From contig NZ_MDGT01000003.1 of NCBI RefSeq assembly GCF_001870515.1, positions 686,838 through 750,837 on the forward strand: DNA of 64,000 nt, written 5' to 3'. A model generated the notes under the pieces. That model was not told where the DNA came from. It did no database searches and saw only the letters and a list, made by a program, of their open reading frames with translations. Positions 9,747-17,293 of this stretch are shown here, piece after piece (position 1 is the stretch's first letter; every line of letters begins with the position of its first letter). Made by a program: the position numbers and the translations under genes. This DNA is from Idiomarina sp. MD25a. Its GTDB lineage: Bacteria > Pseudomonadota > Gammaproteobacteria > Enterobacterales > Alteromonadaceae.

Positions 9747-10451
9747 GTGGAAGCAGAATTGTCCTTTATTGATTTGTTTTTGCAGGCCAGTTTACTGGTT
9801 AAATTGGTGATGCTCATGCTATTGGCAATGTCCGTGTGGGGCTGGGTACTCATATTCCAACGTAAAAAGGTCATTGGACAAGCCCACAGCGATGCACTCA
9901 AATTCGAAGACCGCTTTTGGTCAGGGGTTGACCTCGCTCGCTTATATCAAGAAATTTCAGCACGGGCGAAAAACAGTCGCGGTATGGAGCTACTGTTCCA
10001 CGCCGGCTTTAAAGAATTCGCTCGGCTCAGTAACCACGATAACGCCGATGCACAAACCCGTGTAGAAGGTGCCTTCCGGGCCATGCGCGTGGCACACGCC
10101 CGCGAACTGGAAAAACTCGATTCCAACCTCGGTATTCTCGCAACCATCGGGTCTATCAGCCCCTATATCGGTTTGTTCGGTACCGTATGGGGTATCATGA
10201 ACGCATTCATCGCGCTCGGTGCTGTTAAACAGGCGACCCTAGCGATGGTCGCGCCGGGTATCGCAGAAGCATTGATTGCAACAGCGATGGGTCTTTTTGC
10301 TGCAATTCCAGCAGTTATTGCGTACAACCGCTTTACCAACCGTGTCGAGAAAGTCGATAACCAATACATGAACTTTATTGACGAGTTCGTTGCAATTTTA
10401 CAACGTCAAACGTTGTCTAATGGCAAGAATGTAAAAGGTGACGCGCTATGA
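9747..10451 (+). CDS. tolQ: Tol-Pal system proton channel subunit TolQ
   Basis: 234 residues, GTG start one base after ybgC. TolQ forms a five-subunit ring around a TolR dimer in the inner membrane and uses proton flow to energise TolA during outer membrane constriction. Three membrane segments are visible, at about 13-35 and in the later paired helices LGILATIGSISPYIGLFGTVWG and IAEALIATAMGLFAAIPAVIAY, which belong to the MotA/ExbB family. The C-terminus is cytoplasmic. It overlaps tolR by four bases (ATGA), so translation is probably coupled. Confidence 0.96.
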   Translation: MEAELSFIDLFLQASLLVKLVMLMLLAMSVWGWVLIFQRKKVIGQAHSDALKFEDRFWSGVDLARLYQEISARAKNSRGMELLFHAGFKEFARLSNHDNADAQTRVEGAFRAMRVAHARELEKLDSNLGILATIGSISPYIGLFGTVWGIMNAFIALGAVKQATLAMVAPGIAEALIATAMGLFAAIPAVIAYNRFTNRVEKVDNQYMNFIDEFVAILQRQTLSNGKNVKGDAL

Positions 10452-10876
10452 TGGTGATGCCACGTAAGCGCCGTAAGCCGGTCGCGGAAATCAACGTGGT
10501 GCCATACATCGACGTTATGTTGGTGTTACTTATTATCTTTATGGTTACCGCACCACTGATCACCCAAGGGGTCAAGGTCGAGCTGCCGAAGGCCACCGCA
10601 GAGCCGTTGGCTAAAGATACTAATCCACCGTTGGTTGCCTCGGTTGATGCTGAAGGTAATTACTACCTGAATCAGGGGACCGATCCCGATGTGCCGATTA
10701 GCGCCGACGAAGTTGCGACGCTAGTAGCGGCGCATTTACAAGTTGAGCCAGAGACACCGGTGATGGTGAACGGTGACGGGGCGGTTTCGTATAATCAAAT
10801 TGTGCAATTGATGGTGTTACTGCAACGCGCAGGGGTGCCGTCAGTTGGGCTTATGACAGATTCAGCGGATAATTAG
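10448..10876 (+). CDS. tolR: Tol-Pal system protein TolR
   Basis: 142 residues in the ExbD/TolR family. A short cytoplasmic basic tail precedes the single membrane helix (about 18-38). The proton-carrying aspartate is Asp22 in the segment INVVPYIDVMLVLLIIF. A periplasmic domain follows (about 45-142) that dimerises and contacts peptidoglycan. It starts inside the last codons of tolQ, and tolA begins two bases after its stop. Confidence 0.96.
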   Translation: MMVMPRKRRKPVAEINVVPYIDVMLVLLIIFMVTAPLITQGVKVELPKATAEPLAKDTNPPLVASVDAEGNYYLNQGTDPDVPISADEVATLVAAHLQVEPETPVMVNGDGAVSYNQIVQLMVLLQRAGVPSVGLMTDSADN

Positions 10877-10878
10877 TT

Positions 10879-11823
10879 GTGGCAAAGTCAGCAGAGAGTT
10901 TTAAGTTACCCTTAGTCTACTCGATAGGCATTCACGCGGCGATAGCGGCGGTATTGTTGGTGAGCTTTGAATTCACTTCGCCTGAGCCTACGCCTATGCA
11001 AGTGAATCTCGATCAAAGCGAGATGAATCCGCAGCCAGAAGAAATCGTCAACGCAGTGTCGGTGGATAAAGCCGCTGTCGAGCGCCAAGTGCAACGCATT
11101 AAAGACCAGAAGGCAGCTGAACGCCGCGCCGAGCAACAGCGCATTCAAGAACTTGAGCGCAAAGCGGCAGAAGCACGTCAAGCACGTGAACGTGAGCAAC
11201 AGCGCTTAGAGCAGATTGCTGAGCAGCAAAAGCAAGAAGAGCAAGAAGCGGCCGAGGCACGTAAGCGTGCTCAACAAGCTAAAAAAGAAGCTGAACAACT
11301 GGCTGAGCAACGTCGCAAAGAAGAACAAGCAGCAAAACAGGCTGCAGAGCGTCGTGCTAAAGCTGAGCGTGAAGCCGAAGAAGCGGCACGCAAAGCTGAG
11401 GAAGAGCGTAAGCAGCGCGAGGCCGAGCGAAAAAGACGCGAAGAAGAAGAGCGTCAGCGTCGTTTGGCAGCAGAACGTGAAGCTCAGTTGCAAAAAGAAA
11501 TGGAAGAAGAGCGTCAACGCCGCTCGGCCGCACGTCGCCGCCAGGTGTTGAGCGAACTTGAAAAATACCAAGCGCTGATCCAACAGACCATTCAGCGCAA
11601 CTGGAACGTAGATGATTCGATGTCTGGGAAATCTTGTGAGCTGACGATTAGCTTGGCGCCGAGTGGCTTCGTCAAGTCGGTGACCACCGGGGCGGGTGAT
11701 CCTGCGGTATGTCGTTCAGCCGAGAATGCGGTATTAAAAGCCACCACGCTACCGGTGTCAGAAGATCCCGAAGTCTACCAACAGATGAGTACCATTAAAC
11801 TAACGGTTAAACCGCAGTTATAA
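10879..11823 (+). CDS. tolA: Tol-Pal system protein TolA
   Basis: 314 residues with a GTG start. TolA spans the periplasm and carries the force of TolQR to Pal and TolB. The single membrane helix lies at about 12-30, followed by a long Lys/Glu/Ala/Arg/Gln-rich helical rod (about 60-220) and a C-terminal globular domain (about 225-314) whose two cysteines (KSCELTISLAPSG and DPAVCRSAENAVL) match the conserved TolA domain III disulfide. It is shorter than E. coli TolA (421 residues) because of a shorter rod. The repetitive coding sequence generates long antisense open frames that are not genes. Confidence 0.95.
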   Translation: MAKSAESFKLPLVYSIGIHAAIAAVLLVSFEFTSPEPTPMQVNLDQSEMNPQPEEIVNAVSVDKAAVERQVQRIKDQKAAERRAEQQRIQELERKAAEARQAREREQQRLEQIAEQQKQEEQEAAEARKRAQQAKKEAEQLAEQRRKEEQAAKQAAERRAKAEREAEEAARKAEEERKQREAERKRREEEERQRRLAAEREAQLQKEMEEERQRRSAARRRQVLSELEKYQALIQQTIQRNWNVDDSMSGKSCELTISLAPSGFVKSVTTGAGDPAVCRSAENAVLKATTLPVSEDPEVYQQMSTIKLTVKPQL

Positions 11824-11837
11824 ACGTAAGGTGAACC

Positions 11838-13187
11838 ATGAAAAAGCTGTTTTTGAATTTATGTATCTTAGTTATGGCAGTCACGTCGACCGCTCGAGCC
11901 GGGGTGTTAGAAATTGTCATCACCGAAGGTATCGACAGTGCGCGTCCGATTGCGGTCGTTCCATTTAAATGGTTAGGTGACGGTGAAGCGCCGGGTAACC
12001 TTACAGACGTTATCGCAGCGGATTTAACCCGCAGCGGTAAGTTTAATCCGATCCCACAATCGGCAATGCCACAGTATCCGGTGAATGATGAAGAGTTGGA
12101 TTACTCGGCATGGGCGAAGATGGGGGTTGAAGCGGTACTAATGGGCACCGTAGAACCTTACTCCGTTGACCGTTACATGGTTAAGTTTCAGCTGGTGGAT
12201 GTGCTACGCGGGCAAATCACCGGCGGCAACGCGCAGATGCTAAAGAATGGCCAGTTGGTGCAAAGCAACGACCATATTTTAGATGCCCGTAGTTCAGTGA
12301 TTGATGGCAATCAGTTCCGTCAATACTCGCATCGCATTTCTGATGTCGTTTACGAAGCATTGACCGGTGAGCCGGGTGCGTTCATGACTCGCATCGCTTA
12401 TGTCACCGTTAATCAAGAAGACCAGTATCCCTACAAATTGTTGGTCGCGGATTATGACGGTGCAAATGAAAAGGTCTTGCTGCGTAGCCCTGAACCTTTA
12501 ATGTCGCCTTCATGGTCGCCTGATGGTAATAAATTGGCGTATGTAAGCTTTGAGAACAAAAAGCCAGAAATTTTCGTACAAGATATTTACACCACTCGAC
12601 GTGAGAAGGTGACCTCGTTCCCTGGCATTAACGGCAGCCCAGTGTTCTCTCCGAACGGCGAGAAAATGGCGATGGTATTGTCAAAAGATGGCAATCCTGA
12701 GTTGTATGTTATGGATCTTAAGACTAAAAACTTGCAACGCTTAACGCGGAATCGTACGATTGATACTGAGCCAAGTTGGACGCCTGATGGTAAATCGATC
12801 GTCTTCACTTCAGAAAGAGGTGGAAGACCGCAATTATATAGCGTAAATTTATCTTCAGGTGAGGTGCGTCGCTTAACTTTTGAAGGCGAGCAAAACTTAG
12901 GTGGCACGGTCATGCCTTCGGGCGAATCGATGATTTTAGTTAACCGCACTAACGGTAACTATCACATCGCGCGGCAGGAATTCCCGCGGGGTACGATGCA
13001 AGTACTCACTCGCACGGCGTTGGACGAATCACCAAGTGTGGCACCTAATGGCAGTATGGTGATCTACAGCACTACGCATAACAATAAACAAGTGTTAGCG
13101 TTAGTGTCGACAGACGGTCGTTTTAAAGCGCGTTTGCCGGCTAGTAGCGGCGAAGTGAAGTCACCATCGTGGTCGCCATTTATGTAA
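11838..13187 (+). CDS. tolB: Tol-Pal periplasmic protein TolB
   Basis: 449 residues with a signal peptide ([21 protein letters not shown]). TolB has an N-terminal alpha/beta domain (about 22-165) and a six-bladed beta-propeller whose blades show the repeated S-P-SWSPDG-K type motif ([45 protein letters not shown]). It shuttles between Pal, TolA and peptidoglycan in the periplasm. The length is slightly above E. coli TolB (430). It lies 14 bases after tolA. Confidence 0.96.
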   Translation: MKKLFLNLCILVMAVTSTARAGVLEIVITEGIDSARPIAVVPFKWLGDGEAPGNLTDVIAADLTRSGKFNPIPQSAMPQYPVNDEELDYSAWAKMGVEAVLMGTVEPYSVDRYMVKFQLVDVLRGQITGGNAQMLKNGQLVQSNDHILDARSSVIDGNQFRQYSHRISDVVYEALTGEPGAFMTRIAYVTVNQEDQYPYKLLVADYDGANEKVLLRSPEPLMSPSWSPDGNKLAYVSFENKKPEIFVQDIYTTRREKVTSFPGINGSPVFSPNGEKMAMVLSKDGNPELYVMDLKTKNLQRLTRNRTIDTEPSWTPDGKSIVFTSERGGRPQLYSVNLSSGEVRRLTFEGEQNLGGTVMPSGESMILVNRTNGNYHIARQEFPRGTMQVLTRTALDESPSVAPNGSMVIYSTTHNNKQVLALVSTDGRFKARLPASSGEVKSPSWSPFM

Positions 13188-13307
13188 GTGCTTGTAAAAG
13201 TGCTATAAAAGTAGTGTAAGCTTGTGCAGAATTGCGCGAGTTTTAATCAAAATTAATTTAGTAAACCGAACGGTTTGATCAACTGGATAACGATAAGGAT
13301 CATTAGG

Positions 13308-13850
13308 ATGCAGCTCAACAAATTATTAAAAGCTCTGGCGATTGCCGTTCCAATGGCAACTTTAGCCGCGTGTAGCTCTAACTCAAGCACTGATTCAGGT
13401 ATGGGTGCAGGTCAAGAAACGAACCAAACTTCTGAGTCTGGCGATCAGTCAGGTGTACAAGTCGGTTCAGCTGACCGTGCTAAGACGCCTGAAGAAGTTC
13501 GCGAAGAACAGATGGAAGCGCTGCGCAAAGAGCACATCATCTACTTTGCATTTGACCGTTCTTCAGTTCAATCTGAGTATGCGGAGTTGCTAGCAGCACA
13601 CGCTGATTACTTAGTTAAAAACCCTAACGTTACCATCGTTATCGAAGGTCATGCCGACGAACGTGGTACGCCAGAGTACAACATCGCATTGGGCGAGCGT
13701 CGTGCTAAAGCGGTTGAAGATTACCTAGTTAACTTAGGTGTACAAGATTCACAAATCTCAACCGTTTCTTATGGCGAAGAGAAGCCATTAGTGAACGCTT
13801 CGAACGAACGTGCGTACGCGAAAAACCGTCGCGCAGTATTGGTGTACTAA
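13308..13850 (+). CDS. pal: Peptidoglycan-associated lipoprotein Pal
   Basis: 180 residues from the ATG at 13308, which has a good ribosome binding site (AAGGATCATTAGG). A frame extension upstream to 13275 exists but would disrupt the signal peptide. The lipoprotein signal ends in TLAAC, with Cys22 as the lipidation site. A Ser/Gly/Asp-rich tether (about 23-60) leads to an OmpA-like peptidoglycan-binding domain with VTIVIEGHADERGTPEYNIA and GERRAKAVEDYL, the residues that grip diaminopimelate. Pal anchors the outer membrane and is the target of TolA and TolB. Confidence 0.96.
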   Translation: MQLNKLLKALAIAVPMATLAACSSNSSTDSGMGAGQETNQTSESGDQSGVQVGSADRAKTPEEVREEQMEALRKEHIIYFAFDRSSVQSEYAELLAAHADYLVKNPNVTIVIEGHADERGTPEYNIALGERRAKAVEDYLVNLGVQDSQISTVSYGEEKPLVNASNERAYAKNRRAVLVY

Positions 13851-13889
13851 TAGCCATTTCGACGTTTAACTAAATAAAACGGATAGTTC

Positions 13890-14678
13890 ATGAAAAAATC
13901 ATTATTGGCTATCTGTCTACTGATGCCTGCTGCCGCTATGGCGCAGGCACCAGTGTCCAGCCTAAACCAATCAGCCAGTTCACTTGAGCAACGTCTAGCC
14001 ACTATCGAGCGTATGCTTGATGCGCGCCAGGGCGCTCAGCTCGAAATGCTTAATACGTTATCTTCACTGCAACAAGACGTCGCTGAGCTTCGGGGTATCA
14101 CCGAAGAGCACGAATATCGTCTGGAGCAGCTGTTGGAACGTCAGCGCGAGATCTACCAAGAAATTGACCGTCGCTTTAGTCAGTTTAAACAACAAGGCGG
14201 TGGGTCATCGTACAGCATGGATGACATGCAGACGGTCCCGACGTCAAGCAACTCAGGTAGCAGTACCGCATCAAATAGCAGTAATAGCGGCTACAGTGCC
14301 AATATGAGCGAAAACGACGCGTACGATAAAGCTATCGCCTTAGTGCTTGAAGATAAGCGCTACGATGCCGCGATTCCGGCGTTTGAATCGTTCTTGCAGA
14401 ACTTTCCTAACTCAACCTATGTGCCGAACGCCCATTACTGGTTAGGTCAGTTATTGTATGCCCAGCAAGAATATCAGAAAGCGCATGACCACTTTAAGCA
14501 AGTGGTAGACAACTACCCAGACAGCAACAAGCGAGCAGATTGCTTATTGAAGTTGGGTGTTATCGCTGCAGAGCAAGGCAAAACTGCCGACGCCAAGACG
14601 TTTTATCAGCAAGTATTGACCGAATACTCGGACAGTACTGAAGCGAATTTGGCGAAGCAACGCCTGTCAAACCTGTAA
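13890..14678 (+). CDS. cpoB: Cell division coordinator CpoB (YbgF)
   Basis: 262 residues with a signal peptide ending near AMAQA. A trimerising coiled coil (about 30-95) is followed by a Ser/Asn/Gly-rich linker (about 110-140) and tetratricopeptide repeats (about 142-262; DKAIALVLEDKRYDAAIPAF, YVPNAHYWLGQLLYAQQEYQ). CpoB connects the Tol machine with PBP1B activity at the division septum. It is the last gene of the operon, followed by tRNA-Lys genes as in E. coli. Confidence 0.95.
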   Translation: MKKSLLAICLLMPAAAMAQAPVSSLNQSASSLEQRLATIERMLDARQGAQLEMLNTLSSLQQDVAELRGITEEHEYRLEQLLERQREIYQEIDRRFSQFKQQGGGSSYSMDDMQTVPTSSNSGSSTASNSSNSGYSANMSENDAYDKAIALVLEDKRYDAAIPAFESFLQNFPNSTYVPNAHYWLGQLLYAQQEYQKAHDHFKQVVDNYPDSNKRADCLLKLGVIAAEQGKTADAKTFYQQVLTEYSDSTEANLAKQRLSNL

Positions 14679-14736
14679 CATCGGTCCAACAACTGATCGA
14701 ATAGTAAGCAGTCAGACAAAAAACTGAAATTATCAG

Positions 14737-14764
14737 TTGCATCACAGCGTTATTTAAGTAAACT
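14737..14764 (+). promoter_or_regulatory. Possible promoter of the tRNA-Lys genes
   Basis: TTGCAT (14737-14742), 16 bases, TAAACT (14759-14764), followed by a GC-rich discriminator (GCCGCCG), a feature of stringently controlled stable RNA promoters. The match to consensus is moderate. Confidence 0.4.
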
Positions 14765-14814
14765 ATGCCGCCGTTGCCAAGGACAAATGGCAACGGAAGG
14801 CAGTACTAGAAAGT

Positions 14815-14890
14815 GGGTTGTTAGCTCAGTTGGTAGAGCAGTTGACTTTTAATCAATTGGTCGCAGGTTCGAATCCTGCACAACCCACCA
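14815..14890 (+). tRNA. tRNA-Lys (anticodon UUU), copy 1
   Basis: 76 bases with encoded CCA. Acceptor stem GGGTTGT pairs with ACAACCC; the D arm is GCTCAGTTGGTAGAGC; the anticodon loop CTTTTAA gives anticodon UUU; the T arm contains GGTTCGAATCC. It is nearly identical to E. coli tRNA-Lys, with one compensated pair in the acceptor stem. Its place after cpoB and upstream of nadA matches the lysT cluster of E. coli. Confidence 0.98.
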
Positions 14891-14923
14891 CTTCTTTCCT
14901 ACGTACGCTTCGCTTGATTGTAA

Positions 14924-14942
14924 CTTGCGCATTTTGCGCAAG
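14924..14942 (+). repeat. REP hairpin between the tRNA-Lys genes, copy a
   Basis: An 8-3-8 perfect hairpin, CTTGCGCA-TTT-TGCGCAAG, preceded by GTAA at 14920-14923. It belongs to the GTAG-type REP family seen elsewhere in this window. Confidence 0.8.
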
Positions 14943-14963
14943 CACATGATGGGTTGTCCGTAG

Positions 14964-14982
14964 CTTGCGCTTTCAGCGCAAG
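14964..14982 (+). repeat. REP hairpin between the tRNA-Lys genes, copy b
   Basis: CTTGCGCT-TTC-AGCGCAAG preceded by GTAG (14960-14963). It has the same orientation as copy a, 40 bases away. The last stem base changes on both arms relative to copy a, so pairing is kept. Confidence 0.8.
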
Positions 14983-14999
14983 GAAAGATATCCGAAAAT

Positions 15000-15075
15000 G
15001 GGTTGTTAGCTCAGTTGGTAGAGCAGTTGACTTTTAATCAATTGGTCGCAGGTTCGAATCCTGCACAACCCACCA
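15000..15075 (+). tRNA. tRNA-Lys (anticodon UUU), copy 2
   Basis: Identical in all 76 bases to the copy at 14815, including the CCA end and the next few bases. The 109-base spacer contains two REP hairpins. Copies of this tRNA in tandem are normal between cpoB and nadA in gammaproteobacteria. Confidence 0.98.
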
Positions 15076-15187
15076 CTTCTTTTATTATCCCCCTTATTTG
15101 TCTCGGTTTATTTGACCTTACTTTTTGAATGCGCTCTAATCTATTTAGGCTTTCGTAGTTTTATTATTTACGAAAATACCGCTCAAA

Positions 15188-15193
15188 TATAAT
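15188..15193 (+). promoter_or_regulatory. Possible -10 box for the four-gene cassette
   Basis: TATAAT at 15188-15193 lies 26 bases before the first start codon; a weak TTATTT (15164-15169) with an 18-base spacer is the best -35 candidate. A ribosome binding site (GAGGT) follows before the ATG. Confidence 0.35.
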
Positions 15194-15219
15194 AATAACT
15201 CAAATGAAATCGAGGTCAT

Positions 15220-16008
15220 ATGGACATCACCCCTAGCCACGTGATTATAGCGGTTCTGCTATTTGGATTTATATCTCTGGTTATAAACATTCTTTTACTT
15301 AGAAAGAGCTCAAGTTTAGAAGTACAATTAAGCAGCGAAGCAGCGCGAATAAGAGACTTTGAAGAATCTTTGGAGCGATTCGAAGAAAATATTACTAAAA
15401 AAGTAATTGAGCTTGACGTTACGCTTAAGAACCAGTTGAACGACTTTGATAAGAGTCTAAAGTCAACTGCCACTCAGCTTCAAACTACCACTGAGCAATA
15501 TTCTCAAACTGCTATCGATGCAATCAATGAATCATTTGCGTCTTTGAATAAACGTCAAGCAGCCTACTTGTTTAAAAATAAGCAAGAGAACCTAGCAAAC
15601 CTCGAACAGCTCACAAGTCTCATTCAAACTTTGCGAGTAAGTAACTTAGTTGAACTGAGTAATGAACTCGCACGTCATCAAGATCTGACTATTGAGAACG
15701 AAGAGTTCGTTAAATGCTTAGGTGACTGTAAAGTCACTCGTGTTGAAGACAAGTATTCAGGTCAAATCACACAGATTTACTATGAGAATAATATCAAGCG
15801 AAGCAGTGATACTTATGCTGGTGATTTGCTGAAGTACCAAATGTTCTACAGTGCATCTGGTAAACCACAACGTGGCCTAGAGTTGAATTCAGCAGGGCAG
15901 CCCATTTTTGAGTATCTCTACGATGAAACTGGCGAAGTTGAATCGCAAACTGAGTTTGAGTATGACGATGCGGGAAAACAGGTTAGCAAACAGCATACGA
16001 GCTATTAG
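15220..16008 (+). CDS. Membrane-anchored coiled-coil protein, cassette gene 1
   Basis: 262 residues; not recognised. An N-terminal membrane helix (about 7-27, VIIAVLLFGFISLVINILLL) is followed by a long predicted coiled coil (about 33-135, rich in Glu/Gln/Lys/Ser with heptad-like spacing). The C-terminal third (about 165-262) is different: it has short beta-like repeats with Gly turns (YSASGKPQRGLELNSAGQP, YDETGEVESQTEFEYDDAGK), loosely like YD or MORN-type repeats. Topology would place the bulk in the cytoplasm or the periplasm; sequence alone does not decide. It is the first of four tightly spaced genes (11 bases to the next) and shares its codon style with them. A structural or sensor role at the inner membrane is inference. 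Confidence 0.75.
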   Translation: MDITPSHVIIAVLLFGFISLVINILLLRKSSSLEVQLSSEAARIRDFEESLERFEENITKKVIELDVTLKNQLNDFDKSLKSTATQLQTTTEQYSQTAIDAINESFASLNKRQAAYLFKNKQENLANLEQLTSLIQTLRVSNLVELSNELARHQDLTIENEEFVKCLGDCKVTRVEDKYSGQITQIYYENNIKRSSDTYAGDLLKYQMFYSASGKPQRGLELNSAGQPIFEYLYDETGEVESQTEFEYDDAGKQVSKQHTSY

Positions 16009-16019
16009 GGAGGAAAGCG

Positions 16020-16418
16020 ATGTTCCTGTCAGAACTAAACATTGGAGAAAGAAAAAATTTTCTTGAGTTAGCGCATTATTCAATGGGGCTAAACGGTGAA
16101 CACAAAGATGTCGAGTCCATGGTGTTTAACTCCTTTGTGCATGAGTGTGATTTGACTGGCTATACACTCCAAAAGCAGGACAAAATCGATTCGATAGTAA
16201 AAGTGTTGAGCAAGTCCTCTGACAAGCACAAGAAGATTTTACTAATTGAGCTCTACGGCATTTTATTGGCGGACGGTGAAGTCTGCATGAGTGAATCTGA
16301 ATTCATGCAATATTTAGCCAATGCCTTCGGCTTTGGGCAATCAGAGGTTGATGAGTTGCAAAGTTGGGTAGAGCAAATGAACAGCTTAGTCGAAAAAGGC
16401 TACGAATTACTTAACTAA
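16020..16418 (+). CDS. TerB-like helical protein, cassette gene 2
   Basis: 132 residues, all-helical by composition. The segment from about 78 to 125, LIELYGILLADGEVCMSESE followed by an aromatic-rich helix and SEVDELQSW, resembles the TerB/DjlA-type fold, in which an acidic ADGEV loop sits between two helices. TerB-like domains occur in tellurite-resistance and stress modules at the membrane and in many uncharacterised phage-defence loci. This is a weak family-level similarity recognised by eye. The gene lies 11 bases after gene 1 and 18 bases before gene 3. Confidence 0.65.
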   Translation: MFLSELNIGERKNFLELAHYSMGLNGEHKDVESMVFNSFVHECDLTGYTLQKQDKIDSIVKVLSKSSDKHKKILLIELYGILLADGEVCMSESEFMQYLANAFGFGQSEVDELQSWVEQMNSLVEKGYELLN

Positions 16419-16436
16419 AGCATAAAGGAATTGCTT

Positions 16437-17288
16437 ATGAGTTTTGTCAGACGAGCTTGTAGTAAAGCGTGGAACGCCGTTACTGGAAAGAAGTACGCGA
16501 TAGAAGCTGAAGAGCTGTATCGCAAGACGACAGAAAAATACGAAACGGCTTGCGAACACTATCAGAAACAGGTTGAGCAAATCGGGAAATCTATTGAACA
16601 ACGCGTAAGCAGAATTAACCAGTATAAATTAGATATATACGAAGTGCATTTCGAGCGCTTTAAGAATATCGCGAGACGACTGAAGAATGTGATAATACAA
16701 GGTCAACCATTCGAAGAGTTGTTCGACGATAGTATTCTTGAGATAAAGCAGCATGTGGAGCTGCGTGAACAGCATGAATTGATGCTGATCGATTTTGATA
16801 ATATGAGCTTTCTTGAAACAGTTGGGATGATTTTAACGCTTGGAATTTTTTCGCGTAAGAAAGCAAAAGAATCATTGGCTAAAGTTAGAGAGGAAGCGGC
16901 ACGAATAGACGAAGAAATCGAAAAGATGAATACCCAGCTGACCCAGCTCGGTGTTGTCCTAAAATCGATAGATGCTGTGGTTGGTTATTTCGATTCGCTG
17001 ATACTCAATTACGAAAAACTATTACAGCGTTTTGAATGGGGTGTTCAATCGCAACGCGTTTATCAAATGAGTGAGCAGAATAATTTGTTTAGTTTAAGGT
17101 TAGACTTTAGGTTGCTACCCACCATTCATATCGAAGAGTTCTTGGCACTATTTAACCTTTCGGTAGTGCTCAAACAAATGGCTAACCTAGGTTACTTAAC
17201 TGAACAAGGCGATGTGCTAGAAGCTGACACGGAACGCGCTGAAAAACTATACAAAGTGCTCAATGATAAGTTTAACCAAGCGAGTTAA
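16437..17288 (+). CDS. Coiled-coil protein, cassette gene 3
   Basis: 283 residues from the ATG at 16437, chosen because AAGGAA ends six bases before it; an in-frame TTG two codons upstream is less likely. Not recognised. Two long coiled-coil regions (about 24-85 and 135-195) flank a short hydrophobic stretch (about 118-136, FLETVGMILTLGIFSRKKAK) that could form a membrane hairpin. The C-terminal part (about 200-283) is helical. The amino acid pattern, long helices broken by a hydrophobic hairpin, resembles membrane-remodelling or scaffold proteins, but no catalytic motif is seen. Five bases separate it from gene 4. Confidence 0.7.
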   Translation: MSFVRRACSKAWNAVTGKKYAIEAEELYRKTTEKYETACEHYQKQVEQIGKSIEQRVSRINQYKLDIYEVHFERFKNIARRLKNVIIQGQPFEELFDDSILEIKQHVELREQHELMLIDFDNMSFLETVGMILTLGIFSRKKAKESLAKVREEAARIDEEIEKMNTQLTQLGVVLKSIDAVVGYFDSLILNYEKLLQRFEWGVQSQRVYQMSEQNNLFSLRLDFRLLPTIHIEEFLALFNLSVVLKQMANLGYLTEQGDVLEADTERAEKLYKVLNDKFNQAS

Positions 17289-17293
17289 AGAGT

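Noticed and set aside
11206..11583. Antisense 125-codon frame in tolA
   Set aside because: A shadow of the Lys/Glu/Ala-rich tolA coiled-coil region; composition of Phe and Leu runs is the mirror of that repeat.
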